Assembly (NCBI RefSeq): GCF_028994805.1
Contig: NZ_JAJQQP010000007.1
Location: 17,435 to 81,434 of the forward strand
Length of the DNA: 64,000 nucleotides
Direction of reading: 5' to 3'
Source of the DNA: Promicromonospora iranensis
GTDB taxonomy: Bacteria > Actinomycetota > Actinomycetes > Actinomycetales > Cellulomonadaceae
The notes beneath the pieces are model-generated. The model worked only from the letters and a program-made list of their open reading frames with translations, searched no databases and had not been told where the DNA came from. The position numbers were made by a program, and so were the translations under genes. This document shows positions 16,308 through 23,769 of the stretch, piece after piece. The first letter of the stretch is position 1. Each line of letters starts with the position of its first letter.

Positions 16308-17318
16308 TCACACCCAGGCTCGTGATCCGGGGGCGCCGCCCGCTGTCGGGTCGTTACGCCCCTCAAGCTCCTCCGGCGCGGCGATGAAGCCGCCCTCGTC
16401 CACGAGGATTCCCCCGATGCGGCTCTGGACCGCCACGGCGAGGCGGGCGAGCGAGGCGCGCATGCGGGCGCGGGCGATGACGTGCAGCCCGGACGCCTGC
16501 TCGAGCTCGAGCTCGTACGGGTCGGCAGGGACCCAGCTCATGCGATAGGCGAACGGCCCGTAGCTACGCCAGTCCAGCGAGCCGAGTGCGCGCGGCACCC
16601 GGTCGACACGTTCCATGTCGACGACCAACGAACCGTCGTACGCGGTGCTGCCGGCGAGGGTGTAGCGCGGCGACCCGTCCGCCGTCGCCTGCTCGGCGGA
16701 GACGTCTGCGGTGGCGATGAGCGACCGCAGCATCGGCAGCACATCACCCGGCAGGAGGGCGTGTGCCGCGTAGAGCGCCAGGTTGACCGACGCTGCAGGG
16801 TCCGGGACCAGTGGCTGCCTGCCGTCCGCGAGCACGCCACCGCCCGACTTGCGGGCTGCCGCGACCATCCACTGCACGATGCGCAGCTCCGCGCCCTGGG
16901 GCAGCGAGTGCGGGAAGGCGCGGGCGATGCCGTCCCGGTCGTCGTACGACGTCGGCGCGGCACCGCGGACGTCCCGCAGGCCGTCCGCACGGGACACCGA
17001 GTACGCCTCCGCCTTCGCCGCGGAGATCCGGAGCTCCGCGAGCTGCGCCTCGCCGACCTCGAACGGACCGGTCACCACGTGGTCCTCGCCCAGCCGCATG
17101 ACACCGGGGACGAGCGCGTCAGGTTGCGCCATGCCCCGGAACCGGGCACCGGCCATCCGTCGAGAGCTCGACGCGCGGGTCGGTTCTCGGAGCCACTCGA
17201 CGTCCGAGAACCACGCGGCAGCAAGCTCGCTGACCGCGACGGGGCCGTTCGTACTGGGCAGGATCAGAATGTGACCCGAGGCGTGTTCCGCTGGAATCAC
17301 ACCCGCCAGAAATGTCAT
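16308..17318 (-). CDS. Conserved protein of unknown function, paralogue of the 10423-11541 gene
   Basis: The 336-residue soluble protein aligns with the 10423-11541 product in the middle (RDGIARAFPHSLPQGAELR then IVQWMVAAARKSGG) and at the C-terminus (LARLAVAVQSRIGGILVDE, GGFIAAPEEL). The HILILPSTNG N-terminus corresponds to HVLTVPGDVE in the other. No catalytic motif is recognised. ATG 17318 was chosen by comparison with the paralogue; an in-frame GTG at 17381 would add 21 residues without a match. It sits alone, downstream of nothing obvious, and reads into the DnaA-box-like segment. Confidence 0.75.
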   Translation of the reverse strand: MTFLAGVIPAEHASGHILILPSTNGPVAVSELAAAWFSDVEWLREPTRASSSRRMAGARFRGMAQPDALVPGVMRLGEDHVVTGPFEVGEAQLAELRISAAKAEAYSVSRADGLRDVRGAAPTSYDDRDGIARAFPHSLPQGAELRIVQWMVAAARKSGGGVLADGRQPLVPDPAASVNLALYAAHALLPGDVLPMLRSLIATADVSAEQATADGSPRYTLAGSTAYDGSLVVDMERVDRVPRALGSLDWRSYGPFAYRMSWVPADPYELELEQASGLHVIARARMRASLARLAVAVQSRIGGILVDEGGFIAAPEELEGRNDPTAGGAPGSRAWV

Positions 17319-17643
17319 GCGCAGCACTTTACTGCCGGTCACTTTCCACCATGATGCAGGCATGTTACAAAGAGGAAACACGCTCGTGACAAGAGGCGTA
17401 GGTCATTAAGCCACCTGACGATCATTATTTCGCCGGGACGCGACCTGTATGTTTTTGGATATTCATTGGCGACTGAGTCTCAGTGCAACAGGGTGAATGT
17501 CGCGTCATTCGACGCTGCAAAGACCGTGTAGGCCGACTTAACGCCACCTTCGCCGTGCAGCCGGACTCCGCCGTCGCGCCGCTCGCGGTGGGACCACGAT
17601 CCGGCGTTCCAGTTACCTGACGACTCGTGCATATGATGTCAGC
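17319..17643. other. 325-bp non-coding region upstream of a TetR gene
   Basis: No gene is supported here. The stretch 17400-17490 is unusually AT-rich for this DNA (ATTATTTCG, TATGTTTTTGGATATTC). It contains the dyad ACTGAGTCTCAGT (17472-17484, arms of 6 with one central base) and, at 17632-17637, the TATGAT element of the TetR promoter. Confidence 0.6.
17632..17637 (+). promoter_or_regulatory. -10 element of a probable leaderless TetR promoter
   Basis: TATGAT, five of six to the consensus, ends 6 nt before the ATG at 17644 with no Shine-Dalgarno sequence between. Confidence 0.6.
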
Positions 17644-18255
17644 ATGCCCAAGATCATCGGCAAGAGCCTGCACGAGCACCGGCAGATGACCAGGCACAAG
17701 CTGTTCACCGCTCTGTCCACCCTCATGGCGGAGCGTGGGTTCGACACCATCACGCTGGCTGACATCGCCGCGGCGGCGCACGTCGGCCGGACTGCCGTCT
17801 ACAACCACTTCCACGACAAGGAAGCGCTGCTCCTCGGGTTCATCACGCATGAGACCGAGCAGTACGCCCACACGCTGGAGCGCGCGCTCGACGGCGTGGA
17901 CGACCCTGTGGAACAGCTGCGTACCTACATCCGCCAGCAGGCACAGCTCACCCGCGTCTTCCATCTCGCTCCCGGCCCGGACCTGCGTACGGTCCTGTCC
18001 CGCGCCACGCAGCAGCGCCTGCGCGAGCACGCCGACATCGTGGAGGCGATCCTCCGCCGGATCCTCACCGCGGGCATCGATGCGGGCACCTTCCCGCCGC
18101 AGGACATCGATCCGACGGTGCACCTCGTCAACGCCTGCCTGTCCGGCCGTCTCATCCCCGACGAGCCCGCGGCTCGCGAACGCACCATCCGCGCCGCGGA
18201 GTCGTTCGTGCTGCGTGCGGTCGGCGCGCGCGTACCGGAGCCCGTCCCCGCCTGA
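17644..18255 (+). CDS. TetR/AcrR-family regulator
   Basis: The 203-residue protein has a canonical TetR helix-turn-helix (RHKLFTALSTLMAERGFDTITLADIA start, VGRTAVYNHFHDKEALLLGF, about residues 18-66) and an all-helical ligand domain. Its target is not evident: neither flanking gene is divergent with a shared promoter. The start is an ATG with TATGAT 6 nt upstream, so probably leaderless. A repeat-type terminator separates it from convergent corA. Confidence 0.88.
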   Translation: MPKIIGKSLHEHRQMTRHKLFTALSTLMAERGFDTITLADIAAAAHVGRTAVYNHFHDKEALLLGFITHETEQYAHTLERALDGVDDPVEQLRTYIRQQAQLTRVFHLAPGPDLRTVLSRATQQRLREHADIVEAILRRILTAGIDAGTFPPQDIDPTVHLVNACLSGRLIPDEPAARERTIRAAESFVLRAVGARVPEPVPA

Positions 18256-18259
18256 CCCT

Positions 18260-18340
18260 CCTGGTCGTGGGCGCGGATCGTGGGCGCGATCATTGCGCTC
18301 TGGCGGGCGCGTCGTCGCAACGGTCGCGCCCACAACCAGG
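18260..18340. repeat. Intergenic hairpin repeat, copy A (also a terminator)
   Basis: Outer arms 18260-18275 and 18325-18340 pair over 16 bp with one wobble. Inside, 18280-18298 (GTGGGCGCGATCATTGCGC) is an exact 19-nt match to the reverse complement of 30189-30207. It lies between convergent TetR and corA genes. Confidence 0.8.
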
Positions 18341-18349
18341 AAGGGTGCT

Positions 18350-19486
18350 CTAGATCCAGCGCTTCCAGCGGAAGACGCCGAAGAGGCCGACGCTCACGGC
18401 CAGCATCGCGACGAGCGCCGCCGGGTAGCCATACGCCCAGTCGAGCTCCGGCATGACGTCGAAGTTCATGCCGTAGACGGTGCCGACGAGCGTCGGGGCG
18501 AACAGGATGGCCGCCCAGCCCGAGATCTTCTTGACCTCCTCGCCCTGCCGGATGCTGACCTCCGACAGGTGCTTCATCTCCTCGTTCTGCCGCTGCGCGA
18601 CGAGAGTGGCGGCCACGGTGAGGATGTCGCGCAGCGCGGCCCGGAAGACCTCGATACGGTCGGCCGCCTCGGTGAGGTGGTCCGCGATGTCGCGCAGGTA
18701 GGCCTGCAGCTCCGGGTCCACGCCGTACTTGTCGGCCCCCTTGGCGAGCGAGGCACAGAGGCTCTGCTCGGGCCGCACCGCGCGCTGGAAGTCGATGACC
18801 TCGCGGGACAGCTCGTAGATGCGCCGCGACACGTCAGGGGCGCCGCCCCAGACGTCGGACTCGATCTCGTCGATGTCGTGGTCGAGCCCCGCGACGACCG
18901 GCGCGTACCCGTCCACGACGCTGTCGAGGATCGCGTACAGGACGGCCTCCGGCCCGCGGGAGAGCATCTCGCGGTCGGACTCCAGCTGGCGCCGCACGGC
19001 CGCCAGGTCGGGCGAGGCACCGTGCCGCACGGTCACGACGAAGTCGGGGCCCACGAAGACGTGCAGCTCGCCGAACTCGACCTCCTCGACGTCGTCGAGG
19101 TAGCGAGCCGCACGGAGCACCACGAAGAGGGTGTCGCCGTAGCGCTCGATCTTGGGCCGCTGGTGCGCCTGGATGGCGTCCTCGATCGCGAGGGGGTGCA
19201 GGTCGAACTCCCGCGCGAGCGACGTCAGCTCGGACTCGTCCGGCCGCTCCAGCCCGATCCAGGCCATGCCGCCGGGCCGGGAGCGGAGCGCACTGAACGT
19301 CTCGGCGAGGTTGTCGTAGCCGGCGGTGCGGATGCCGTCGTCGTAGATCGCGGCGGCGACCACCGACGAGCGGGGCGCGGGCGCGGCAGGACGCGGTGCG
19401 ACGTCGGGCACGACGTCGACGGCACGACGCTGGCGCAGGGCGCCGAGCAGCGGGCGGGACGGGCGGGAGGGCAGGAACGTAGCCAT
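18350..19486 (-). CDS. corA: CorA-type magnesium/cobalt channel
   Basis: The 378-residue protein has the CorA layout: a large cytoplasmic funnel domain, a long stalk helix (about 230-310), and two C-terminal transmembrane helices. The pore signature GMNFD lies between them, followed by ELDWAYGYP and a basic RWKRW tail. It forms a homopentamer in the inner membrane for Mg2+ or Co2+/Ni2+ uptake. The ATG at 19486 is preceded by GGAG. Upstream is a long structured leader with a small ORF (19635-19676), suggesting control by translation of the leader. Confidence 0.93.
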   Translation of the reverse strand: MATFLPSRPSRPLLGALRQRRAVDVVPDVAPRPAAPAPRSSVVAAAIYDDGIRTAGYDNLAETFSALRSRPGGMAWIGLERPDESELTSLAREFDLHPLAIEDAIQAHQRPKIERYGDTLFVVLRAARYLDDVEEVEFGELHVFVGPDFVVTVRHGASPDLAAVRRQLESDREMLSRGPEAVLYAILDSVVDGYAPVVAGLDHDIDEIESDVWGGAPDVSRRIYELSREVIDFQRAVRPEQSLCASLAKGADKYGVDPELQAYLRDIADHLTEAADRIEVFRAALRDILTVAATLVAQRQNEEMKHLSEVSIRQGEEVKKISGWAAILFAPTLVGTVYGMNFDVMPELDWAYGYPAALVAMLAVSVGLFGVFRWKRWI

Positions 19487-19735
19487 GAGGACTCCTGGGG
19501 TCGAGCGCAGGAAAAGGACTGCGAACGGACACCGCAGCAGAGACGGCCGAACGACCGGTGGACCTCACGCCCGAGAAGGGCGGAGCGCACCGGTGCGCGA
19601 GAACCCGCGAACACGCGGGAGGGGAACCGTCAGCTCAGCTGCGGTTCGGACTACTCGGAGGCTCGCTGCGGGTCATGCGCGCCACCTCCTTGGTCCCTGC
19701 GGCGGATCGCCGCGCCGTACGTTCTCGACAGTGGC
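19487..19735 (-). promoter_or_regulatory. Long structured 5' leader of corA
   Basis: About 245 nt separate the predicted promoter from the corA start. Reading towards corA, it holds a hairpin (19699-19713, arms GCGGCG/CGCCGC), a 13-codon ORF with a perfect Shine-Dalgarno, GAACCG/CGGTTC pairing across the ORF end (19625-19648), hairpin CCCGCG/CGCGGG (19604-19619), palindrome GCGCACCGGTGCGC (19585-19598) and hairpin CGCCC/GGGCG (19568-19582). It does not match the M-box riboswitch that I could recognise. Confidence 0.6.
19635..19676 (-). CDS. 13-residue leader peptide upstream of corA
   Basis: MTRSEPPSSPNRS starts at ATG 19676, 7 nt after a full-consensus AAGGAGGT (19684-19691 on the minus strand), the best ribosome binding site in the neighbourhood. 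The peptide has an EPP motif and three prolines. Acidic-plus-proline leader peptides sense Mg2+ through ribosome instability or stalling upstream of enterobacterial Mg2+ transporter genes (MgtL is the established case). By analogy this ORF may couple Mg2+ level to folding of the downstream hairpins. That role is inference. Confidence 0.55.
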   Translation of the reverse strand: MTRSEPPSSPNRS

Positions 19736-19737
19736 CC

Positions 19738-19767
19738 AGTCTAGCCACGCCGAGGCGCGGAATCGAA
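19738..19767 (-). promoter_or_regulatory. Predicted promoter of the corA leader
   Basis: On the minus strand TAGACT (19738-19743) lies 18 bp after TTCGAT (19762-19767). Transcription would start near 19731 and run through the leader ORF into corA. The -10 is good and the -35 moderate. Confidence 0.5.
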
Positions 19768-19796
19768 CCCTTTCGAGAGCAGGATCACACAACTCG

Positions 19797-20675
19797 TCAC
19801 CAGGCGTCGTGGGGGCGGTGGTTCACTCCCGGCGGGGTGTGGAACTCCTGCGGCGTCGGCGACAGGTAGGCGCGCGCGAACTCCAGCGACGCGGCCAGGT
19901 CCTCGTGCCGCTCGGCGGCCGTGCGGGCCGCGCGGGTGGAGATCTCCACGCAGACGTCGCCGCTCCAGCGCCGCGCGACCAGCTCCTGGAGCACCTTCTC
20001 GGCCTGCATGCTGCCGCGGCCGGGAACCAGGTGCTCGTCCCGGGGGCCGTGGTTGCCGTCCGCGAGGTGCACGTGCCGCAGGCGGTCGCCGAACGTGTCC
20101 AGGAGCATCAGCGCGTCCTGCTGCGCCACGCTGGCGTGCGACAGGTCGAGGGTGACGGCGTCGTAGTCGTGCTCCGCCGGGTCCCAGCCGGGCAGGTACG
20201 CCTGGAACTCCCGCTTGCCACCGCGCCAGGGATACATGTTCTCGACGGCGATCGTGATGCCGGTCGTCTCGCTCAGCGCGCGCACCTGCTCCTGGAACTG
20301 CCGTGCGTACTTGTACTGCCAGCGGAACGGCGGGTGCACCACGACGGTGCCCGCCCCGAGCTCGAGCGCCATCTCCGCGGTGCGTTCGAGCTTCGCCACC
20401 GGGGACCGGCCCCAGACCCGCTGGCTCACCAGCAGCGTCGGTGCGTGCACCGAGCGCACGGGCATGCCCGTGTCGGCGGAGAGCTTGGCGAGGGAACGAG
20501 GGTTCTGTGTGACCTCCTCGGACCAGATCATGACCTCGACCCCGTCGTAGCCGAGCTCTGCGGCCGCCTCGAAGGCCAACGGCACACGGCGTGGGAAGAC
20601 CGACGCCGTCGACAGCGTGACCTGCACCTCGGGTGCGGCCGGCTCGTGCGGTTCGGTCCGGATCGGTTCGGGCAT
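19797..20675 (-). CDS. Sugar phosphate isomerase/epimerase-like TIM-barrel protein (AP endonuclease 2 fold)
   Basis: The 292-residue protein shows the xylose-isomerase-like TIM barrel pattern: GYDGVEVMIW, VRSVHAPTLL, VVVHPPFRWQ, IAVENMYPW (metal-binding Glu), LDLSHAS (His), LRHVHLADG and VCVEIST. These are the metal ligands of the AP_endonuc_2 family of sugar isomerases and epimerases. The substrate cannot be named. ATG 20675 follows AAGGTGG; a GTG three codons upstream is possible. The gene lies between the corA leader and ptsI in the same orientation but with its own spacing. Confidence 0.82.
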   Translation of the reverse strand: MPEPIRTEPHEPAAPEVQVTLSTASVFPRRVPLAFEAAAELGYDGVEVMIWSEEVTQNPRSLAKLSADTGMPVRSVHAPTLLVSQRVWGRSPVAKLERTAEMALELGAGTVVVHPPFRWQYKYARQFQEQVRALSETTGITIAVENMYPWRGGKREFQAYLPGWDPAEHDYDAVTLDLSHASVAQQDALMLLDTFGDRLRHVHLADGNHGPRDEHLVPGRGSMQAEKVLQELVARRWSGDVCVEISTRAARTAAERHEDLAASLEFARAYLSPTPQEFHTPPGVNHRPHDAW

Positions 20676-20733
20676 GCGGGCCACCTTAAAGCGCCTACGT
20701 GACTGTGATGTGACCAGTGGGTTCAGATGAGGT

Positions 20734-22383
20734 TCAAGCGAGCAGACGTTCTTGCACGACGGTGCGCGCCGCCTGCGCCGTCGAGCACCCGAGCACTGTC
20801 CGTGCCAGCTCCACGCACTCGTCGCGGGACACGCCTGCCAGGGTGCTCGCGACGTCGGCCAGCGCGCGGGGTGTCATGGACAGTGACGTTACGCCCAACC
20901 CCACCAGGACGGGGGCGAGCAACGGATCCGCCGCTGCCTCACCGCACACGCCCACGGGAGCACCATGCATCGCACCGCCCTCACACGCCACCCGGACGAG
21001 CTCCAGGACGGCGGGCTGCCAGGGGGTCGACAGAGCGGCGACGCCGGCCAGGTCGCGGTCCGCGGCCATCGTGTACTGCGTGAGGTCGTTGGTGCCGAGG
21101 CTGGCGAAGGACACCTCCGCCAGCACGTGGCGCGCCTGGAGCGCGGCGGCGGGCGTCTCGATCATCACACCCGACTGCTCCAGGCCGTGCGCCGAGCAGG
21201 CGGCCGCGAAGTCGCGCGCCTCGTCCACCGTGGCGACCATCGGCGCCATCACCCAGACCTCTGCCGACTCGGCCGCAGCCGCCTGGGCGATCGCGTCCAG
21301 CTGGCGGTCCAGCACGTCGGGGTGTGCGACGGCGGTGCGCAGACCGCGCACCCCGAGCGCCGGGTTGTCCTCGTGGTCCGGGGTGAGGAAGCGGAGCGGC
21401 TTGTCCGCCCCGGCGTCGAGCGTGCGGACGACCACCCGACGGCCCGGGAAATGGGACAGGACCGCCCGGTATGCGGTCACCTGCTCCTCGATGCTGGGCT
21501 CCTCGCCCCGCCCGAGGAAGCAGAACTCCGTGCGGAACAGGCCGACGCCCCGTGCGCCGGCGGCCGCGGCGGCCGCGGCGGCCGCGGGGTCCGCGACGTT
21601 CGCCACCAGCTCCACCTCGGACCCGTCGCGGGTGACACCCCGGCCGTCGAAGGTGGCGTCGGTGATCCGGCGCCGGGCGCCCTCCACGTCCGCCGGGGAC
21701 GGGGTCCGCAGGACGGTGCCGACGGTGCCGTCGACCACCACCTCCTCGCCGTCGGTGAGGCTGCCCGCTCCGGGCAGCGCCACGACCGCCGGGATACCGA
21801 GGGCGCGCGCGAGGATCGCCATGTGCGAGGTCGGCCCGCCGCGCGCCGTGACGACCGCGGTCACCACTGCCGGGTCGAGCATCGCGGTGTCCGCGGGTGC
21901 GAGGTCGCTCGCGACCAGCACGAACGGATGGCCGGGATCGGGGACGCCGGGCGGGGCCGCGCCCGTGAGGGCCGCGACGATACGGTCCCGGACGTCCCGC
22001 ACGTCGCGGGCACGCTCCGACATGGGCGGGCCGAGCGCCTCGAGCTGCGTCGCCACCGAGCCCGCCGCGTCCCACACCGCGCGCTCGGGGGTGAGGCGGT
22101 CCTCCCGGACGCGACGTGCGGCGCCCGCGGCGAGGGTCGGGTCGGCGGCCATGACGGCGGTGACCGCGAGCACGTCCGCGGCGGTGCCCGAGGCTCGGCT
22201 CGCCCGCTCCGCCAGGTCGGCCTCCACCTGGGCGGCGGCCTCCTCGACCGCGCGAACGGCTGCGTCGGCCGAGCCCGACAGGCGGGTCGTCCTCGGCTCG
22301 GGTACGCGGGCCGGCATCCGGACCACCGGTCCCGCTGCGCGCCCCGGGCTCGCCGGAACCCCCGTGAGCCTCTCGCTCGTCAT
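20734..22383 (-). CDS. ptsI: PTS enzyme I (phosphoenolpyruvate-protein phosphotransferase)
   Basis: The 549-residue protein has the EI layout. The N-terminal phosphohistidine domain carries GGPTSHMAILARALGIPAVV with active-site His, and the C-terminal PEP-binding barrel carries LFRTEFCFLGR, VRTLDAGADKPLRFL, VMIETPAAA, SLGTNDLTQYTMAADR and the catalytic Cys in VGVCGEAAADP. It takes phosphate from PEP and passes it to HPr at the start of the sugar PTS. It is divergent from a IIA-Glc gene; no ptsH is present between or beside them. ATG 22383 follows GGGAG at 7 nt. Confidence 0.94.
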   Translation of the reverse strand: MTSERLTGVPASPGRAAGPVVRMPARVPEPRTTRLSGSADAAVRAVEEAAAQVEADLAERASRASGTAADVLAVTAVMAADPTLAAGAARRVREDRLTPERAVWDAAGSVATQLEALGPPMSERARDVRDVRDRIVAALTGAAPPGVPDPGHPFVLVASDLAPADTAMLDPAVVTAVVTARGGPTSHMAILARALGIPAVVALPGAGSLTDGEEVVVDGTVGTVLRTPSPADVEGARRRITDATFDGRGVTRDGSEVELVANVADPAAAAAAAAAGARGVGLFRTEFCFLGRGEEPSIEEQVTAYRAVLSHFPGRRVVVRTLDAGADKPLRFLTPDHEDNPALGVRGLRTAVAHPDVLDRQLDAIAQAAAAESAEVWVMAPMVATVDEARDFAAACSAHGLEQSGVMIETPAAALQARHVLAEVSFASLGTNDLTQYTMAADRDLAGVAALSTPWQPAVLELVRVACEGGAMHGAPVGVCGEAAADPLLAPVLVGLGVTSLSMTPRALADVASTLAGVSRDECVELARTVLGCSTAQAARTVVQERLLA

Positions 22384-22571
22384 CCGCACGCTCCCTCAGG
22401 CTCGTCGTCGAGTGCGCTGGGAACGTTACACGCGAGCGCTCCGACGAGCGAGGCTCTGCCCCCCGGTCGGACGGCCGGCTGCCTGGGAGGACAGCGCGGC
22501 GCGCGAGGGCGCGGGCGCGCCCAGGCAAAGGAGTGCCCTCGGAGGAGTCCGTGGTCTGACAAGATGACCCC

Positions 22572-23087
22572 ATGGCCGAGGCCCTGATCGTCGGATCCCC
22601 CGTCGCCGGACGGGTGGTCGCGATGCGCGACGTGCCCGATCCGGTCTTCGCAGAGAGCATCGTCGGTCCTGGGCTCGCGATCGATCCGGACACCGGGCTC
22701 GGCGGGCGTGTGGTCGCGCCGTGCGCCGGGGTGGTGGTCAAGCTGCACCCGCACGCCTTCGTGCTGCTGGCCCCGCCCGCCGAGCCGACGGCGCCTCCTG
22801 AGCCATCAGCGCAGTCCGGGCCGGCGGCCGGCCGGGGTGTCCTGGTGCACCTCGGCATCGACACCGTCCAGCTCAAGGGCGCGGGATTCCGCCTGTTGGT
22901 CGCGGAGGGCAACACCGTGGTGGCCGGCCAGGAGCTCGTCGTCTGGTCCCCGACCGAGGTGTCCGACGGCGGACGCTCGCCCCTCGTACCGGTCGTCGCC
23001 CTGGACCTCGGACCCCGCGGGCTCGAGGAGCTGGTCCGCCCGGGCGCGCGGGTACAGGCCGGTGACCCGCTGTTCCGCCTGCCCTGA
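22572..23087 (+). CDS. crr: PTS glucose-type IIA component
   Basis: This 171-residue protein is a free-standing EIIA-Glc domain: SPVAGRVVAM, VVAPCAGVVVKLHPHAFVLL (first active-site His), and VLVHLGIDTVQLKGAGF (phosphorylated His). An insertion of Pro/Ala/Glu between these two motifs (PPAEPTAPPEPSAQSGPA) is longer than in enterobacterial Crr. It accepts phosphate from HPr and passes it to a glucose-family IIB. It starts at ATG with CAAGAT 6 nt upstream and is divergent from ptsI, suggesting shared control of sugar uptake. Confidence 0.9.
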   Translation: MAEALIVGSPVAGRVVAMRDVPDPVFAESIVGPGLAIDPDTGLGGRVVAPCAGVVVKLHPHAFVLLAPPAEPTAPPEPSAQSGPAAGRGVLVHLGIDTVQLKGAGFRLLVAEGNTVVAGQELVVWSPTEVSDGGRSPLVPVVALDLGPRGLEELVRPGARVQAGDPLFRLP

Positions 23088-23123
23088 CCGGGGTCCCGCT
23101 CCAGACGTCCTAGGGTCGGGGGC

Positions 23124-23768
23124 ATGGTGCGCACTGTGGTGTTCGACGTCGGTGAGACGCTCGTGGACGAGTCCCGGATCTGGCTCCGCTGGGCCGAGCG
23201 GCTCGGCGTCCCGCCGCTCACGTTCCTCGGCCTGCTGGGCGGCTGCGCCGCCCTCGACCTGCTGCACCAGGACGCGTTCGAGATGGTGCGCCCCGGGCTG
23301 GACGTCGAGGCGGAGATCGCCCGCTGGGCCCAGGACGACCCGGAGGGCCTGCGCAACGGGTTCGACGCCGACGACCTGTACCCCGACGTCCGGCCCGCGC
23401 TGACGGCACTGCGGGAGGCAGGCTTCGACGTCGTCGTCGCGGGCAACCAGCCGCCCGAGGCACGCGCCGCGCTGGAGGCGATGAGTCTGCCCGCGAGCGC
23501 CATCCGGACCTCGGACGAATGGGGCGTGCAGAAGCCGGACCCGGAGTTCTTCGCGCGCGTCGCCGAGCTGTCGGGCGTGGCGCCGGAGGAGATCGCCTAC
23601 GTCGGCGACCGGCTCGACAACGACGTGCTGCCCGCCGCCGAGGCAGGGATGCGGCCGATCCTGCTCCGGCGCGGGCCATGGGGCCATCTGCACGCGCTCC
23701 GCCCAGAAGCGGCGCGGGCGACGGTGATCGACTCGCTGAGCGAGCTGCCCGAGGTCCTGGCCGTCTGA
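23124..23768 (+). CDS. HAD-superfamily hydrolase
   Basis: The 214-residue protein has HAD motif I as FDVGETLVDE (nucleophile Asp at residue 8), motif II around VVVAGNQ, conserved Lys in VQKPDPEFF, and motif IV YVGDRLDNDVLPA. The Asp two positions after the nucleophile is replaced by Gly, as in several phosphatase-like and dehalogenase-like members, so the substrate is uncertain. The ATG has TAGGGT 7 nt upstream and no ribosome binding site. It is 36 nt after crr and ends 1 nt from the convergent gene. Confidence 0.85.
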   Translation: MVRTVVFDVGETLVDESRIWLRWAERLGVPPLTFLGLLGGCAALDLLHQDAFEMVRPGLDVEAEIARWAQDDPEGLRNGFDADDLYPDVRPALTALREAGFDVVVAGNQPPEARAALEAMSLPASAIRTSDEWGVQKPDPEFFARVAELSGVAPEEIAYVGDRLDNDVLPAAEAGMRPILLRRGPWGHLHALRPEAARATVIDSLSELPEVLAV

Positions 23769-23769
23769 G

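Noticed and set aside
19487..19735. M-box (ykoK) magnesium riboswitch upstream of corA
   Set aside because: I could not find the conserved M-box core elements; a leader ORF with hairpins explains the segment better.
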